DNA of 64,000 nt. It comes from CAZPQK01 sp964588695. Lineage in GTDB: Bacteria > Krumholzibacteriota > Krumholzibacteriia > WVZY01 > JAKEHA01. The DNA lies in assembly GCA_964588695.1 (NCBI GenBank), contig CAZPQK010000009.1:62001-126000 (forward strand), in the 5' to 3' direction. A program made the position numbers and the translations under genes. Below, piece after piece: positions 18,167 through 26,640 of this stretch (the stretch's first letter is position 1; each line of letters begins with the position of its first letter). The notes beneath the pieces are model-generated. The model saw only the letters and a list, made by a program, of their open reading frames with translations, had not been told where the DNA came from and searched no databases.

Positions 18167-18937
18167 TTACCTCTTTGTAAGTTCGCGCAGTTTTGCACCC
18201 GGGTCGTCGGCAGAAAGAAGGCTGCCGCCTATCAGGAATGCGTCGACTCCCAGCGGGGTCAGTTTGTCAATCTGGTCCCGGTTGTCGATGCCGCTTTCGG
18301 ATACCAGTAGTCGGTCCTGCGGAACCAGGGGAGCCAGTTTTTGTGTGGTTGCCACATCGACAACCATGCGATCCAGGTCGCGATTATTGATCCCGACTAC
18401 GCGGGCGTTGGCCTCCAACGCTTTCACGATGTCGCTTTCGGTATGGGTTTCTACCAATGCGGTCATGTCCAGGTCGCCGATTATTCCCAGGTAATCGACT
18501 AGTTGCGACGGTTCCAACAGCCGGACGATCAGCAATAGCGCATCGGCACCAGCAGAACGCGCCTCGAAGATCTGGTACTCGTCAATCACGAACTCTTTGG
18601 CGACGGCCGGAAGCGAGACCGCTCGTCGCGCTGCCGTCAACGTGTTCAGCGATGTCCCAAAATTGCGCTCGTCGGTGACCACCGACAGTGCAGCCGCGCC
18701 GTTGTCCTGATACATTCGCGCGACATCCAACAGCGATTCGGAGTGACGGAAGCCGGGAACGCTGGGTGTCCGAGCTTTTAGTTCGGCGATGATCGCTCCA
18801 CCGTCCAGCGCGGCCGCGAAGTCGCGAGGCGATTCGGTATCCTCCGCGCGGCGTCGTTGGTCGGCGAGCGTCATGTCTCGCCGTTTTCCGGAAAGCTCGT
18901 CGCGCTTTTCTTGTCGTATCCGCTCAAGAAACTTCAC
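18167..18937 (-). CDS. trpC: Indole-3-glycerol phosphate synthase
   Basis: Ring closure of CdRP to indole-3-glycerol phosphate. The 256-residue barrel begins KFLERIRQEKRDELSG and has IIAELKARTPSVPGFR, YQDNGAAALSVVTDERNFGT, VVGINNRDLDRMVVD and VSESGIDNRDQI. The usual SPSKG loop reads TPSVPG here. The GTG at 18937 is chosen because it gives the family length; it overlaps the end of trpD by 14 bases. A longer frame inside trpD exists but has no homologous character. Confidence 0.94.
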   Translation of the reverse strand: MKFLERIRQEKRDELSGKRRDMTLADQRRRAEDTESPRDFAAALDGGAIIAELKARTPSVPGFRHSESLLDVARMYQDNGAAALSVVTDERNFGTSLNTLTAARRAVSLPAVAKEFVIDEYQIFEARSAGADALLLIVRLLEPSQLVDYLGIIGDLDMTALVETHTESDIVKALEANARVVGINNRDLDRMVVDVATTQKLAPLVPQDRLLVSESGIDNRDQIDKLTPLGVDAFLIGGSLLSADDPGAKLRELTKR

Positions 18938-19945
18938 GTGCCAACTCCTGCGATCTTTGCCGCAATCGGTCAAGCCGTGCTGCGGCCGCGCCCGAGTCAA
19001 TAGCCGTTTGCGCCGCGACGATTCCGTCGGAGACAGCATCGACACTACCGGCGACCCGGGCAACAAACGCGGCGTTTAACACTACCACGTCGCGCGGCCC
19101 ACCAGGTTGTCCGTCCAGAATGTTGCGGATAACCCCGGCGTTATAGCTCGTGTCGCCTCCCGCCAGGCTTTCGGGAGGTACGGTTGGCATTCCCACCGAT
19201 TCCGGCACGAATCGCTCGGTTGTGATTATCCCGTCGAGCAGCCACGTGGCCGTAGTAGGCGCGGTTGCGCTTACTTCGTCGGCGCCATCGTCACCGTGAA
19301 CCACCACGGCTCGCTCCGATCCTGTCGCCCGCAGGACTTCCGTGACTTTCGGGGCCAGGGCACCGTCAAAGACGCCAACCAATTGACGCTTTACGTCGGC
19401 CGGGTTGAGCAGCGGACCAAGAATATTAAACACCGTGCGCACGCCGAGAGATCGGCGGGCCGGGCCGACGAACCGCATAGCGGGATGAAACCGAGGTGCA
19501 AACAGAAACGCGATCCCGACATCGTCGAGCAGTGCGGCGGTTGCCGCTACCGGTAGATCGATCTTCACCCCAAGAGCCTCGAGCACGTCGGCACTGCCAC
19601 ACTTGGACGACACCGCGCGGTTGCCGTGTTTGGCCACCGGAATCCCCATGCCCGCCACCACCAACGCCGTGGCGGTTGAAATGTTGAACGTCTTTGCGCC
19701 ATCGCCGCCGGTGCCGCAGGTGTCCACGAGTCCCGTGGTGGTTGGAGACAAGGGAACCGCCTGGGAACGCATTGCATCGACAAATCCGGCCACCTCGTCG
19801 ACGCTTTCTCCTTTGGTGCGGAGTGCGGTCAACAGTCCAGCAATCTGAATATCGTCGTAGGTTCCTTGCGCAACCGCGGTCATCAGTTCGAACGCCTCTG
19901 TTCGGCCGAGGTCGACGCCGGCGATGATTTTATCCAGAGCGGCTT

Positions 19946-19949
<4 letters not shown>
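18924..19949 (-). CDS. trpD: Anthranilate phosphoribosyltransferase
   Basis: Adds the phosphoribosyl group of PRPP to anthranilate. The 341-residue protein contains LVDTCGTGGDGAKTFNIST, the PRPP-binding loop, and VAKHGNRAVSSKCGSADVLE, which binds anthranilate. GPLLNPA and VHGDDGADE follow. It is not fused to trpG as it is in enteric bacteria. The GTG start overlaps the trpG stop (GTGA). Confidence 0.96.
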
Positions 19950-20523
<574 letters not shown>

Positions 20524-20524
<1 letters not shown>

Positions 20525-21996
20525 TACAGACCTTCCTCCGCGTTGGCGATGGCCCGCGTTAACGCCCTGATCTTGTTGAGTGTTTCGTGAAACTCGCTTT
20601 CGGGGTCGGAGTCGGCAACAATACCGGCTCCGCCTTGCACGTGGTATCGCTCGCCCTGCATTAGAATAGTGCGGATGGTGATGCACATGTCCATATCTCC
20701 ATTACGACCAAAGTAACCCACAGAACCGGCGTACGGCCCGCGCCGATCCTGTTCGAACTGGGTGATCAGCTGCATCGCGCGAATCTTGGGCGCGCCACTG
20801 ACCGTTCCCGCGGGGAAGGCCGCGCGCAAAAGGTCGAACGCATCCAACTCATCGCGTAGCGTACCGGTTACAGTTGAAACAATGTGCATGACGTGCGAGT
20901 AGCGTTCGATGTGCATTAACGAGTCAACCTGAACCGAACCGACCTTGCAAACCCGGCCGAGGTCGTTGCGACCGAGGTCCACCAACATCACGTGCTCTGC
21001 CCGTTCTTTTTCGTCCGCCAGGAGTTCTTCGGCGAGTGTGTCGTCGGCGTGGCGGGTGTTGCCGCGTGGCCGCGTTCCGGCAATCGGGGCAACGGTAGCG
21101 CGGCGCTTGTCGAGCTTCACCAGGACTTCCGGTGACGAGCCGATCAACTGAAAGGTGGGAAACGACAGAAAGAACATGTATGGCGACGGATTCAGAATGC
21201 GAAGCGCGCGATACACCTGAAACGGGTCAACCTTGGTTTCTCCGGTGAGACGTTGCGAAAGGACAATCTGAAAAATCTCGCCGGCCAGGATTTGCTCTTT
21301 GGCTTCACGCACCATCGCCTCGAAGCGATCCTGGGAAAAGTTCGACGTCGGGGGTGCGCCGTGCGCGACGGCCCCGCGACGTACTTCCAAAGGAGCGCTT
21401 AATGCATCCAATAACCTTTCGATTTCGCCTACTGCGCTGTGATAGTCGTCGTCGGTGTTGCCGCTTGGCTGGCAAATGATCTCGATCTCCGAACGCACAT
21501 GGTCAAACGCGACCACCGTCCTCGGAATGTAGAACGCAAAATCCGGCAACCCCAGAGCGTCGCGCTGCGCGATCGGTAACTTTTCAAAGTATCGACCAAT
21601 CTCGTAGGAAAGAAACCCGACCGCGCCGCCGATCGGACCTGGAACTTCCGCGTTGCTCGCGGGTCCGCGGTCGATTTCTTCGCGCAACAGGTTCAGCGGG
21701 TCGCTGCCGTCAAGGCGGATCGACTCGGTGCCGTCGGCGCGTTGGATGTTCACGGTGTCGTCGCGCAGGGTGAGGGTAGCGCGCGGATGCACACCAATGA
21801 ATGAATAGCGTCCCACCTGGATGCCGCGCTCGACACTCTCCAGCAAGAAAGTTGGCTGAGTGTCGCTGCGCTGCCGCAGCTTCATAAACACCGACACCGG
21901 TGTTTCCAGGTCAGCCGGAATTCTGCGGCGGACAACCGTCGGGCCGTCGCCGGAATCGCGAAACTCCGCGAGAGTAGGTATGACTTTGGAAACCAT
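20524..21996 (-). CDS. trpE: Anthranilate synthase component I
   Basis: Converts chorismate to anthranilate with ammonia from TrpG. The 490-residue protein carries LLESVERGIQVGRYSFIGVHP, whose LLES element is the tryptophan feedback site, then IAGTRPRGNTR, EHVMLVDLGRNDLGRVC and SGAPKIRAMQLI of the catalytic domain. The ATG at 21996 has AGGGG four bases ahead; this ribosome site sits directly after the T run of the attenuator. Feedback inhibition plus attenuation would give two levels of tryptophan control. It is the first structural gene of the supra-operon. Confidence 0.97.
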
Positions 21997-22005
21997 GATT
22001 CCCCT

Positions 22006-22038
22006 AAAAAAAAATCCCACCATCCATTGGATCGTGGG
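22006..22038 (-). terminator. trp attenuator terminator (regions 3 and 4)
   Basis: Read on the minus strand, CCCACGATCC (22038-22029) pairs with GGATGGTGGG (22025-22016), with one G-G mismatch and a small loop, followed by nine consecutive Ts (22014-22006). It lies just ahead of the trpE ribosome site and 45 bases after the trpL stop, the classical position of a trp attenuator. Confidence 0.9.
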
Positions 22039-22078
22039 TTTGCTAAAAGCTAGAACCGATATTTGCGCCTACAATACG

Positions 22079-22088
22079 CCCACTACCC
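22079..22088 (-). promoter_or_regulatory. Antiterminator arm (region 2) overlapping the trpL stop codon
   Basis: The minus-strand sequence GGGTAGTGGG can pair with region 3, CCCACGATCC, in nine of ten positions (one A-G mismatch, one G-T pair), nearly copying the terminator arm GGATGGTGGG. It contains the trpL stop codon, so a ribosome finishing trpL would cover it and let the terminator form; one stalled at the Trp codons would leave it free. The mechanism is inferred by analogy with enteric trp leaders. Confidence 0.75.
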
Positions 22089-22151
22089 CGATATGAAGGT
22101 GCCCCACCACCAGGAGTTGATTTGGAACGAATTATTGCGGACGATATTCAT
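22083..22151 (-). CDS. trpL: trp leader peptide with three tandem Trp codons
   Basis: A 22-codon reading frame in the trpE leader: ATG at 22151, then a stretch ending FQINS, three consecutive TGG codons at residues 14-16 (bases 22112-22104), then GTFISG and TAG. Tandem Trp codons in so short a frame, followed by mutually exclusive hairpins and a T-tailed terminator before trpE, are the hallmark of ribosome-mediated attenuation. No Shine-Dalgarno sequence precedes the ATG, and the promoter -10 lies only about seven bases upstream, so the message may be leaderless. The frame is too short for ordinary gene callers. Confidence 0.88.
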   Translation of the reverse strand: MNIVRNNSFQINSWWWGTFISG

Positions 22152-22157
22152 AGTATG

Positions 22158-22186
22158 AGAGTACGGAATACACTGCGCAAAGTCAA
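22158..22186 (-). promoter_or_regulatory. Promoter of the trp-aro supra-operon
   Basis: On the minus strand TTGACT (22186-22181) and TACTCT (22163-22158) are separated by 17 bases. The -35 matches the sigma-70 consensus at five of six positions; the -10 at only three. Transcription would start near 22151, at the trpL ATG. The plus-strand stretch 22187-22309 is the icd leader. Confidence 0.6.
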
Positions 22187-22270
22187 GCCGATTGACCAGC
22201 GGGGCCGCTCCAAAAAGGCGTTGAAGCCTGCGCGCGGGTCCGATACCTTCTGGGGAGTGTTAACGCGCTA

Positions 22271-22285
22271 GCGGAGCTTCTCCGC
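22271..22285 (+). other. Short stem-loop in the icd leader
   Basis: GCGGAG (22271-22276), loop CTT, CTCCGC (22280-22285): a perfect six-base stem about ten bases before the icd ribosome site. No T run follows, so it is not a terminator. It could affect messenger stability; the role is unknown. Confidence 0.35.
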
Positions 22286-22309
22286 ATCTCCACCAAAGGA
22301 AACATTCTA

Positions 22310-23503
22310 ATGAGCACGGAACTCGAACGCGCCAGCGCGCACTTCGCGAAGCTGGTGAAAGGTCAAATGGAGCGCGTCGAAGCGATGCGCGCGCAGCAGG
22401 ATTGGATCGACTATTCGTCGCTCAAGCCCATCAAGGTTGGGGTTCTGGGCGGCGACGGGATCGGCCCTTTTATCGCCGAATCGGCGCGCAAAGTGCTGGA
22501 AGAGGTGTTAACGGACGAAGTGGCGGCGGGGAAGATTGCCTTCAATAACATCGAAGGTCTCACCATCGAAAACCGCGCAGAACACAACCAGGCGATTCCA
22601 GACGATGTGCTGGCCGAGATCAAAGAGCATCACGTCACATTGAAAGGTCCAACCACGACACCGCGCAAAGGTGACCCCTGGCCGAACATCGAGAGTTGCA
22701 ACGTCGCCATGCGCCGTTATCTCGATTTGTTTGCCAACGTGCGTCCGGTCAAAGTGCCGGCGGAGGGAATTGATTGGGTTTTCTTTCGCGAGAATACCGA
22801 AGGCGCCTATGTGTTGGGTAGTCACGGGATTAATGTGACACCCGAGATCGCGTTCGACTTTAAAGTAATTACCACGCCGGGCGCGGAACGGATTTGTCGT
22901 TTGGCGTTTGAGTACGCCAAGAACAACGGCATCAACAAAGTAACAGCGGTCACCAAGGCAAACGTGGTGAAAACGACAGACGGAAAGTTCTTGGACATCG
23001 CGCAAACGATGTCGAAGGAGTATCCCGGTATCGAATTTGACGACTGGTACATCGACATTATGACCGCTAAGCTGATCGACCCCAAGCGTCGTACTCAGTT
23101 TCGAGTCATGGTCATGCCCAACTTGTATGGCGACATACTTACTGACGAAGCTGCTGAGTTTCAGGGCGGCGTGGGTACGGCAGGCAGTGCCAACATCGGA
23201 AAGCGCTACGCCATGTTCGAAGCGATCCATGGTTCCGCGCCGCGGATGGTTAAGGAAGGCCGAGCGCAGTACGCTGATCCCTCCAGTATGGTTCGCGCGG
23301 GCGCGATGATGACGCGGCACATTGGCTTTCCGGAGCGCGCCGCACGAATCGAGATGGCGTTGGACGTGTGTGGTACCTACGAGCGCAAACTCACCATGAC
23401 CGGCCGTGACACGGGGGCAACTGCAGACGCGTACACCGACTATCTGTTGGAAACGATCGCCGACGCCGGGCTGGAAGAAAAGTGGAAGTCGTATCAGCCG
23501 TAG
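22310..23503 (+). CDS. icd: Isocitrate/isopropylmalate dehydrogenase family protein, probably isocitrate dehydrogenase
   Basis: A 397-residue beta-decarboxylating dehydrogenase. VGVLGGDGIGPFI, TLKGPTTTPRKG, the substrate-binding serine/arginine region ESCNVAMRRYLDLFANVRPVK, FFRENTEGAYVLG and the metal-binding NLYGDILTDEAAEFQGGVG are in family order. The first 40 residues are an extra N-terminal segment. The protein resembles the bacterial and archaeal isocitrate dehydrogenase group more than LeuB, and a nearby acnA fits a TCA role, but isopropylmalate or homoisocitrate cannot be excluded. Start supported by AAAGGA. It is divergent from the trp promoter and convergent with the glycosyltransferase, four bases away. 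Confidence 0.88.
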   Translation: MSTELERASAHFAKLVKGQMERVEAMRAQQDWIDYSSLKPIKVGVLGGDGIGPFIAESARKVLEEVLTDEVAAGKIAFNNIEGLTIENRAEHNQAIPDDVLAEIKEHHVTLKGPTTTPRKGDPWPNIESCNVAMRRYLDLFANVRPVKVPAEGIDWVFFRENTEGAYVLGSHGINVTPEIAFDFKVITTPGAERICRLAFEYAKNNGINKVTAVTKANVVKTTDGKFLDIAQTMSKEYPGIEFDDWYIDIMTAKLIDPKRRTQFRVMVMPNLYGDILTDEAAEFQGGVGTAGSANIGKRYAMFEAIHGSAPRMVKEGRAQYADPSSMVRAGAMMTRHIGFPERAARIEMALDVCGTYERKLTMTGRDTGATADAYTDYLLETIADAGLEEKWKSYQP

Positions 23504-23507
23504 GCAA

Positions 23508-25823
23508 CTAATGCGCCGTGGGCTGTGGCGGGTTGAAGACTCGAATCGGGAATTCGTCTTTTAACCTGTGTAGCGACGCGCCAACCCCTTCGATTACATA
23601 GATGCTGCGCACGCCGTCCTTGTTGGATGCAACGGCGATGCGTGTGCCGTCGGGCGACCAGGCGGGGAATCCGTCGAACCATTCCTGGCTTTGATTGATC
23701 ATTGCGTTACGGGTTAACAGGAGATGTCGTTTGCCGTCGGCACGTGCAATATAGACGTCGACGCTACCCCAATCGCGGCCGGTGATTGCGATGTAGTTCC
23801 CGTCCGGGCTGAATGTCGGCGAAAAGTTGCTGGAGCGCGGTCGCGATACGCGCGTGATCTGACCGCTCCTGGCGTCGAGCCAGCGCATCTCGCCGTCGTT
23901 TTCCACCCACGCCAGTTTTGTGCCGTCCGGCGAAATCGCCGGATAGCTTTTGTCGTTGCCGTCGGTGATTCGCCTAAGGCCCCGCCCGTTCACCCCAACT
24001 TCCCATAGCTGCGTCGTCCCCTCGCGATCGGACGCGAAGATCACGCGTTCGCTGTCGCGAGTGAACACCGGGGCAAAGTCGTGCGCCGGGTTGTTTGTAA
24101 TCGGAAAGATCTCACCCGAATCAAACTCCAGCAGAAAGATTTCCCAGTTTTCGTTCTGCACGCCGCTGAACACCAAGTACTTTCCGTCGGGCGAAAACTC
24201 GGGCTCGTCTTCGTGGCTGTCGCCGCCCACCAGCAGTTGAGCGGGTCCAGTTGTGTCGGCCGACGCGACGTAGATGTCGAGGTTGCCAGATCGGGTCGAA
24301 GTGAACGCCAACGACTTGCCGTCGGGGGACCAGGCCGGTGTGCTATCGAGGCCGCGCTCGGGAAACGTGACGCGGCGCCACGTGATCGGGTTTCGGTCGA
24401 CTACGCGCTGGTACACTAGCAGGCCGGTGTCGTAGCCAAAAACTTGCTCGTAACGCAACTCGCCGGCCACCATAGCCGAGTCCACCATTAGCGGCATCAT
24501 CATCGGTCGTAGGGCTTGCACCGACGCTTGCCGCAGCGATAAAAATCGCGCGTTGTTTTCCAGCAGGTAGTCCATTGTGGCTTCGTAGGAATCCGCAGGG
24601 TAAGAGATTCGTTCCGCCCCCGCGTAGAAAGCCAGGAATGGTTTACGGTCGGCGATTCTGTCTCCGGAATTCACATAATCGCGCAAGTAAAGACCAGCAT
24701 CCTTCACGTCCAGCGGTCGCTCGTTAACCGGTCGTTTGATTTCGGAGCCCGAAACGACAAAGTTAATACCGATACCGGCAAGCAAGGCCCAAAGCCCGTA
24801 CTCGCGACGTTGTGCGGGGAGTGCTTCCAGTCCGATCGCCGCATAAACAAATACAAATGGCAAATATGGTAGTAGGAACCGTGTTGTTGTCACCACGGTA
24901 AACAGTGGTGCAACAACGAACGGCACCATCGCCACGATTAACACCGTCCTTCGCCGGAACATTCCGTAGACCGCGAGTACTAGCGCGATAAAACCAACCA
25001 GTCGTCCCAGAGTGAATACCTCGAACGGAAGCTTTTGGGCGTACCATGTCGCGACTTTGAGCGGGTCGGGTGACCAATCTGCCATCGACCCTTCGGCCGC
25101 AAGTCCTAACTCCTCGGCGCGCTCGGCGGTAAGCTCGCGGTCTTGCCACAACTGCGTGCCGCGGGCAAACGACTCTTTCTTGGGTAGTAGCACGACGTTT
25201 CCGGTACGCACGTAGAACACGGTCGAGTTGATTGCGAAAATCGCAACGAAAGGAATCAAAAAAGCAAGGAGGCGACCGGGCCGACGAAATCGAAAGACGC
25301 TAACGAACGCGACAATTGCCAGTACTTCCGGGCGGGTGATGGCGGCGACGCCAGCGGCCGCCCCTGCCCATGTATCCCGGCGAGCAGTCAGCAGCAGCAA
25401 CGAGAGGACGACAAAACAGGCGTAGGTAATTTCCGAGAAAGTCGAAAACGATGTCCGTACAAACAAAGGCGCGAGTGCTAGCCCCGCCGCTGCCAAGAAC
25501 GCGTACTGACGGGAAACAAAGCGTAACGCCAGTTGAAAGGTCAGCGCCAGGAGCGCCGCGCCGAACACAAAAGATACCAGTTGCGCGGCCAGTACGTCGT
25601 CGGGCACCAGCGGTACGAGTAGGGAAACAAAAAACGGATACCCAATTGGAAACGCCCCGTGCATCGGCCCGGTGCTCCAAAAGTGGCGCGCCTGATTAAT
25701 GTAGGATACGCCGTCGTAGGAAACAAAGTCGTAGACGTTCCAAAACGGCGCGCGGGCGACGCACGAAAGCAACAGAAGCAGCGCGTAAATTAACCAGTTA
25801 TTCTTGGGTAACCAGCGAAACAT
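23508..25823 (-). CDS. GT-C membrane glycosyltransferase fused to a C-terminal TolB-like propeller
   Basis: A 771-residue fusion. Residues 1 to about 370 form a multi-pass membrane domain like PMT/ArnT-type (GT39/GT83) transferases, with an acidic first loop VYDFVSYDGVSYINQA, FPIGYPFF and AAAGVAAITRPEVLAI. These enzymes use polyprenyl-linked sugars at the periplasmic face. From about residue 500 to the end there are at least five PD40/WD40-like repeats (TPAWSPDGKSLAFTS, EPEFSPDGKYLVFSG, YPAISPDGTKLAWVE and others), which form a TolB-like propeller. The domain pair is unusual. It is last in a probable ferritin-peptidase-methyltransferase operon. Sugar and acceptor are unknown. Confidence 0.8.
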   Translation of the reverse strand: MFRWLPKNNWLIYALLLLLSCVARAPFWNVYDFVSYDGVSYINQARHFWSTGPMHGAFPIGYPFFVSLLVPLVPDDVLAAQLVSFVFGAALLALTFQLALRFVSRQYAFLAAAGLALAPLFVRTSFSTFSEITYACFVVLSLLLLTARRDTWAGAAAGVAAITRPEVLAIVAFVSVFRFRRPGRLLAFLIPFVAIFAINSTVFYVRTGNVVLLPKKESFARGTQLWQDRELTAERAEELGLAAEGSMADWSPDPLKVATWYAQKLPFEVFTLGRLVGFIALVLAVYGMFRRRTVLIVAMVPFVVAPLFTVVTTTRFLLPYLPFVFVYAAIGLEALPAQRREYGLWALLAGIGINFVVSGSEIKRPVNERPLDVKDAGLYLRDYVNSGDRIADRKPFLAFYAGAERISYPADSYEATMDYLLENNARFLSLRQASVQALRPMMMPLMVDSAMVAGELRYEQVFGYDTGLLVYQRVVDRNPITWRRVTFPERGLDSTPAWSPDGKSLAFTSTRSGNLDIYVASADTTGPAQLLVGGDSHEDEPEFSPDGKYLVFSGVQNENWEIFLLEFDSGEIFPITNNPAHDFAPVFTRDSERVIFASDREGTTQLWEVGVNGRGLRRITDGNDKSYPAISPDGTKLAWVENDGEMRWLDARSGQITRVSRPRSSNFSPTFSPDGNYIAITGRDWGSVDVYIARADGKRHLLLTRNAMINQSQEWFDGFPAWSPDGTRIAVASNKDGVRSIYVIEGVGASLHRLKDEFPIRVFNPPQPTAH

Positions 25824-25833
25824 GCTGCAGTCT

Positions 25834-26637
25834 TTAAGGCGTTGGTTTGTGCGCCCGCAGCGAATACATCAGAGGCATGTCGACGTTTCCGACGCGCGCA
25901 CGGTGGTCGTCGGGGCCGACCGGCTGGGTGTAATCAAAACAATCGTAGGCGCTAAACGGAAACTCGTGAAGAAACTCCACCCGCAGACCTGCATTGCACA
26001 CCGCCGAAACCACGTCGCCGAGGGTGTGGTTCCATTCGAACGCGGTGTTGTCCACGTCGGCGTCCCGGTCTGCGTAAGTCCCGGTGTCTTCGAACTTGTC
26101 CGGTGCAGCTTTGTGAAAGTAGTCGTACCCGAACGGAGTGCCGTCGTCGGCCATTGCGTGGGCAATGGGGTGAAATTCAACCAGGTATAGAATGCCGCCG
26201 GGTCGCAAGTGTTCGGCGGCGATGCGTGCCCAACGATCTATGTCGTCCAGCCAGCACAACGCACCGTAGGACGTAAACACGATGTCAAAGGTTTCGCTGA
26301 TACATTCCGGCACTGCGAATACTTCGCAACACTCAAAGCGTGCAGGAATTTTTAGTTCCGCGGCGAGTTCTTTCGCTGTGGAGATGGCGACCGGCGAGAT
26401 ATCAATGCCAGTTACCGAGGCTCCCGCTCGCGCCCACGATAGCGTGTCGAGTCCAAAGTGACACTGCAAATGCAGCAGCGACTTTCCGCCGACGTTCCCT
26501 AGTTCCGCAAGTTCGATCGGCTTTAGCGAAGTTTTTCCCTCGCGGAAACCGGGAACGTCATAGAAGTCGGAATCGCGATGGACGGCCGCCAGCCGATCCC
26601 ACAAATCACGGTTACTATCGCGGAATTGGGCATCCAT
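25834..26637 (-). CDS. Class I SAM-dependent methyltransferase
   Basis: A 267-residue protein with the Rossmann methyltransferase core: LLHLQCHFGLDTLSWARAG is motif I, then VTGIDISPVAI, and FDIVFTSYGALCWL and LRPGGILYLVEFHP in the later motifs. YDYFHKAAPDKF precedes an ending typical of small-molecule methyltransferases. The substrate is not apparent. It starts three bases after the S9 peptidase stop and ends ten bases before the glycosyltransferase, so the three are probably cotranscribed. N-terminus MDAQFRDSNRDLWDRLAAVH fits the family. Confidence 0.88.
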   Translation of the reverse strand: MDAQFRDSNRDLWDRLAAVHRDSDFYDVPGFREGKTSLKPIELAELGNVGGKSLLHLQCHFGLDTLSWARAGASVTGIDISPVAISTAKELAAELKIPARFECCEVFAVPECISETFDIVFTSYGALCWLDDIDRWARIAAEHLRPGGILYLVEFHPIAHAMADDGTPFGYDYFHKAAPDKFEDTGTYADRDADVDNTAFEWNHTLGDVVSAVCNAGLRVEFLHEFPFSAYDCFDYTQPVGPDDHRARVGNVDMPLMYSLRAHKPTP

Positions 26638-26640
26638 GCG

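Noticed and set aside
18938..19066. N-terminal extension of trpC into trpD
   Set aside because: Would add 43 residues with no homologous character; the GTG at 18937 restores the family start KFLERIRQEKR.
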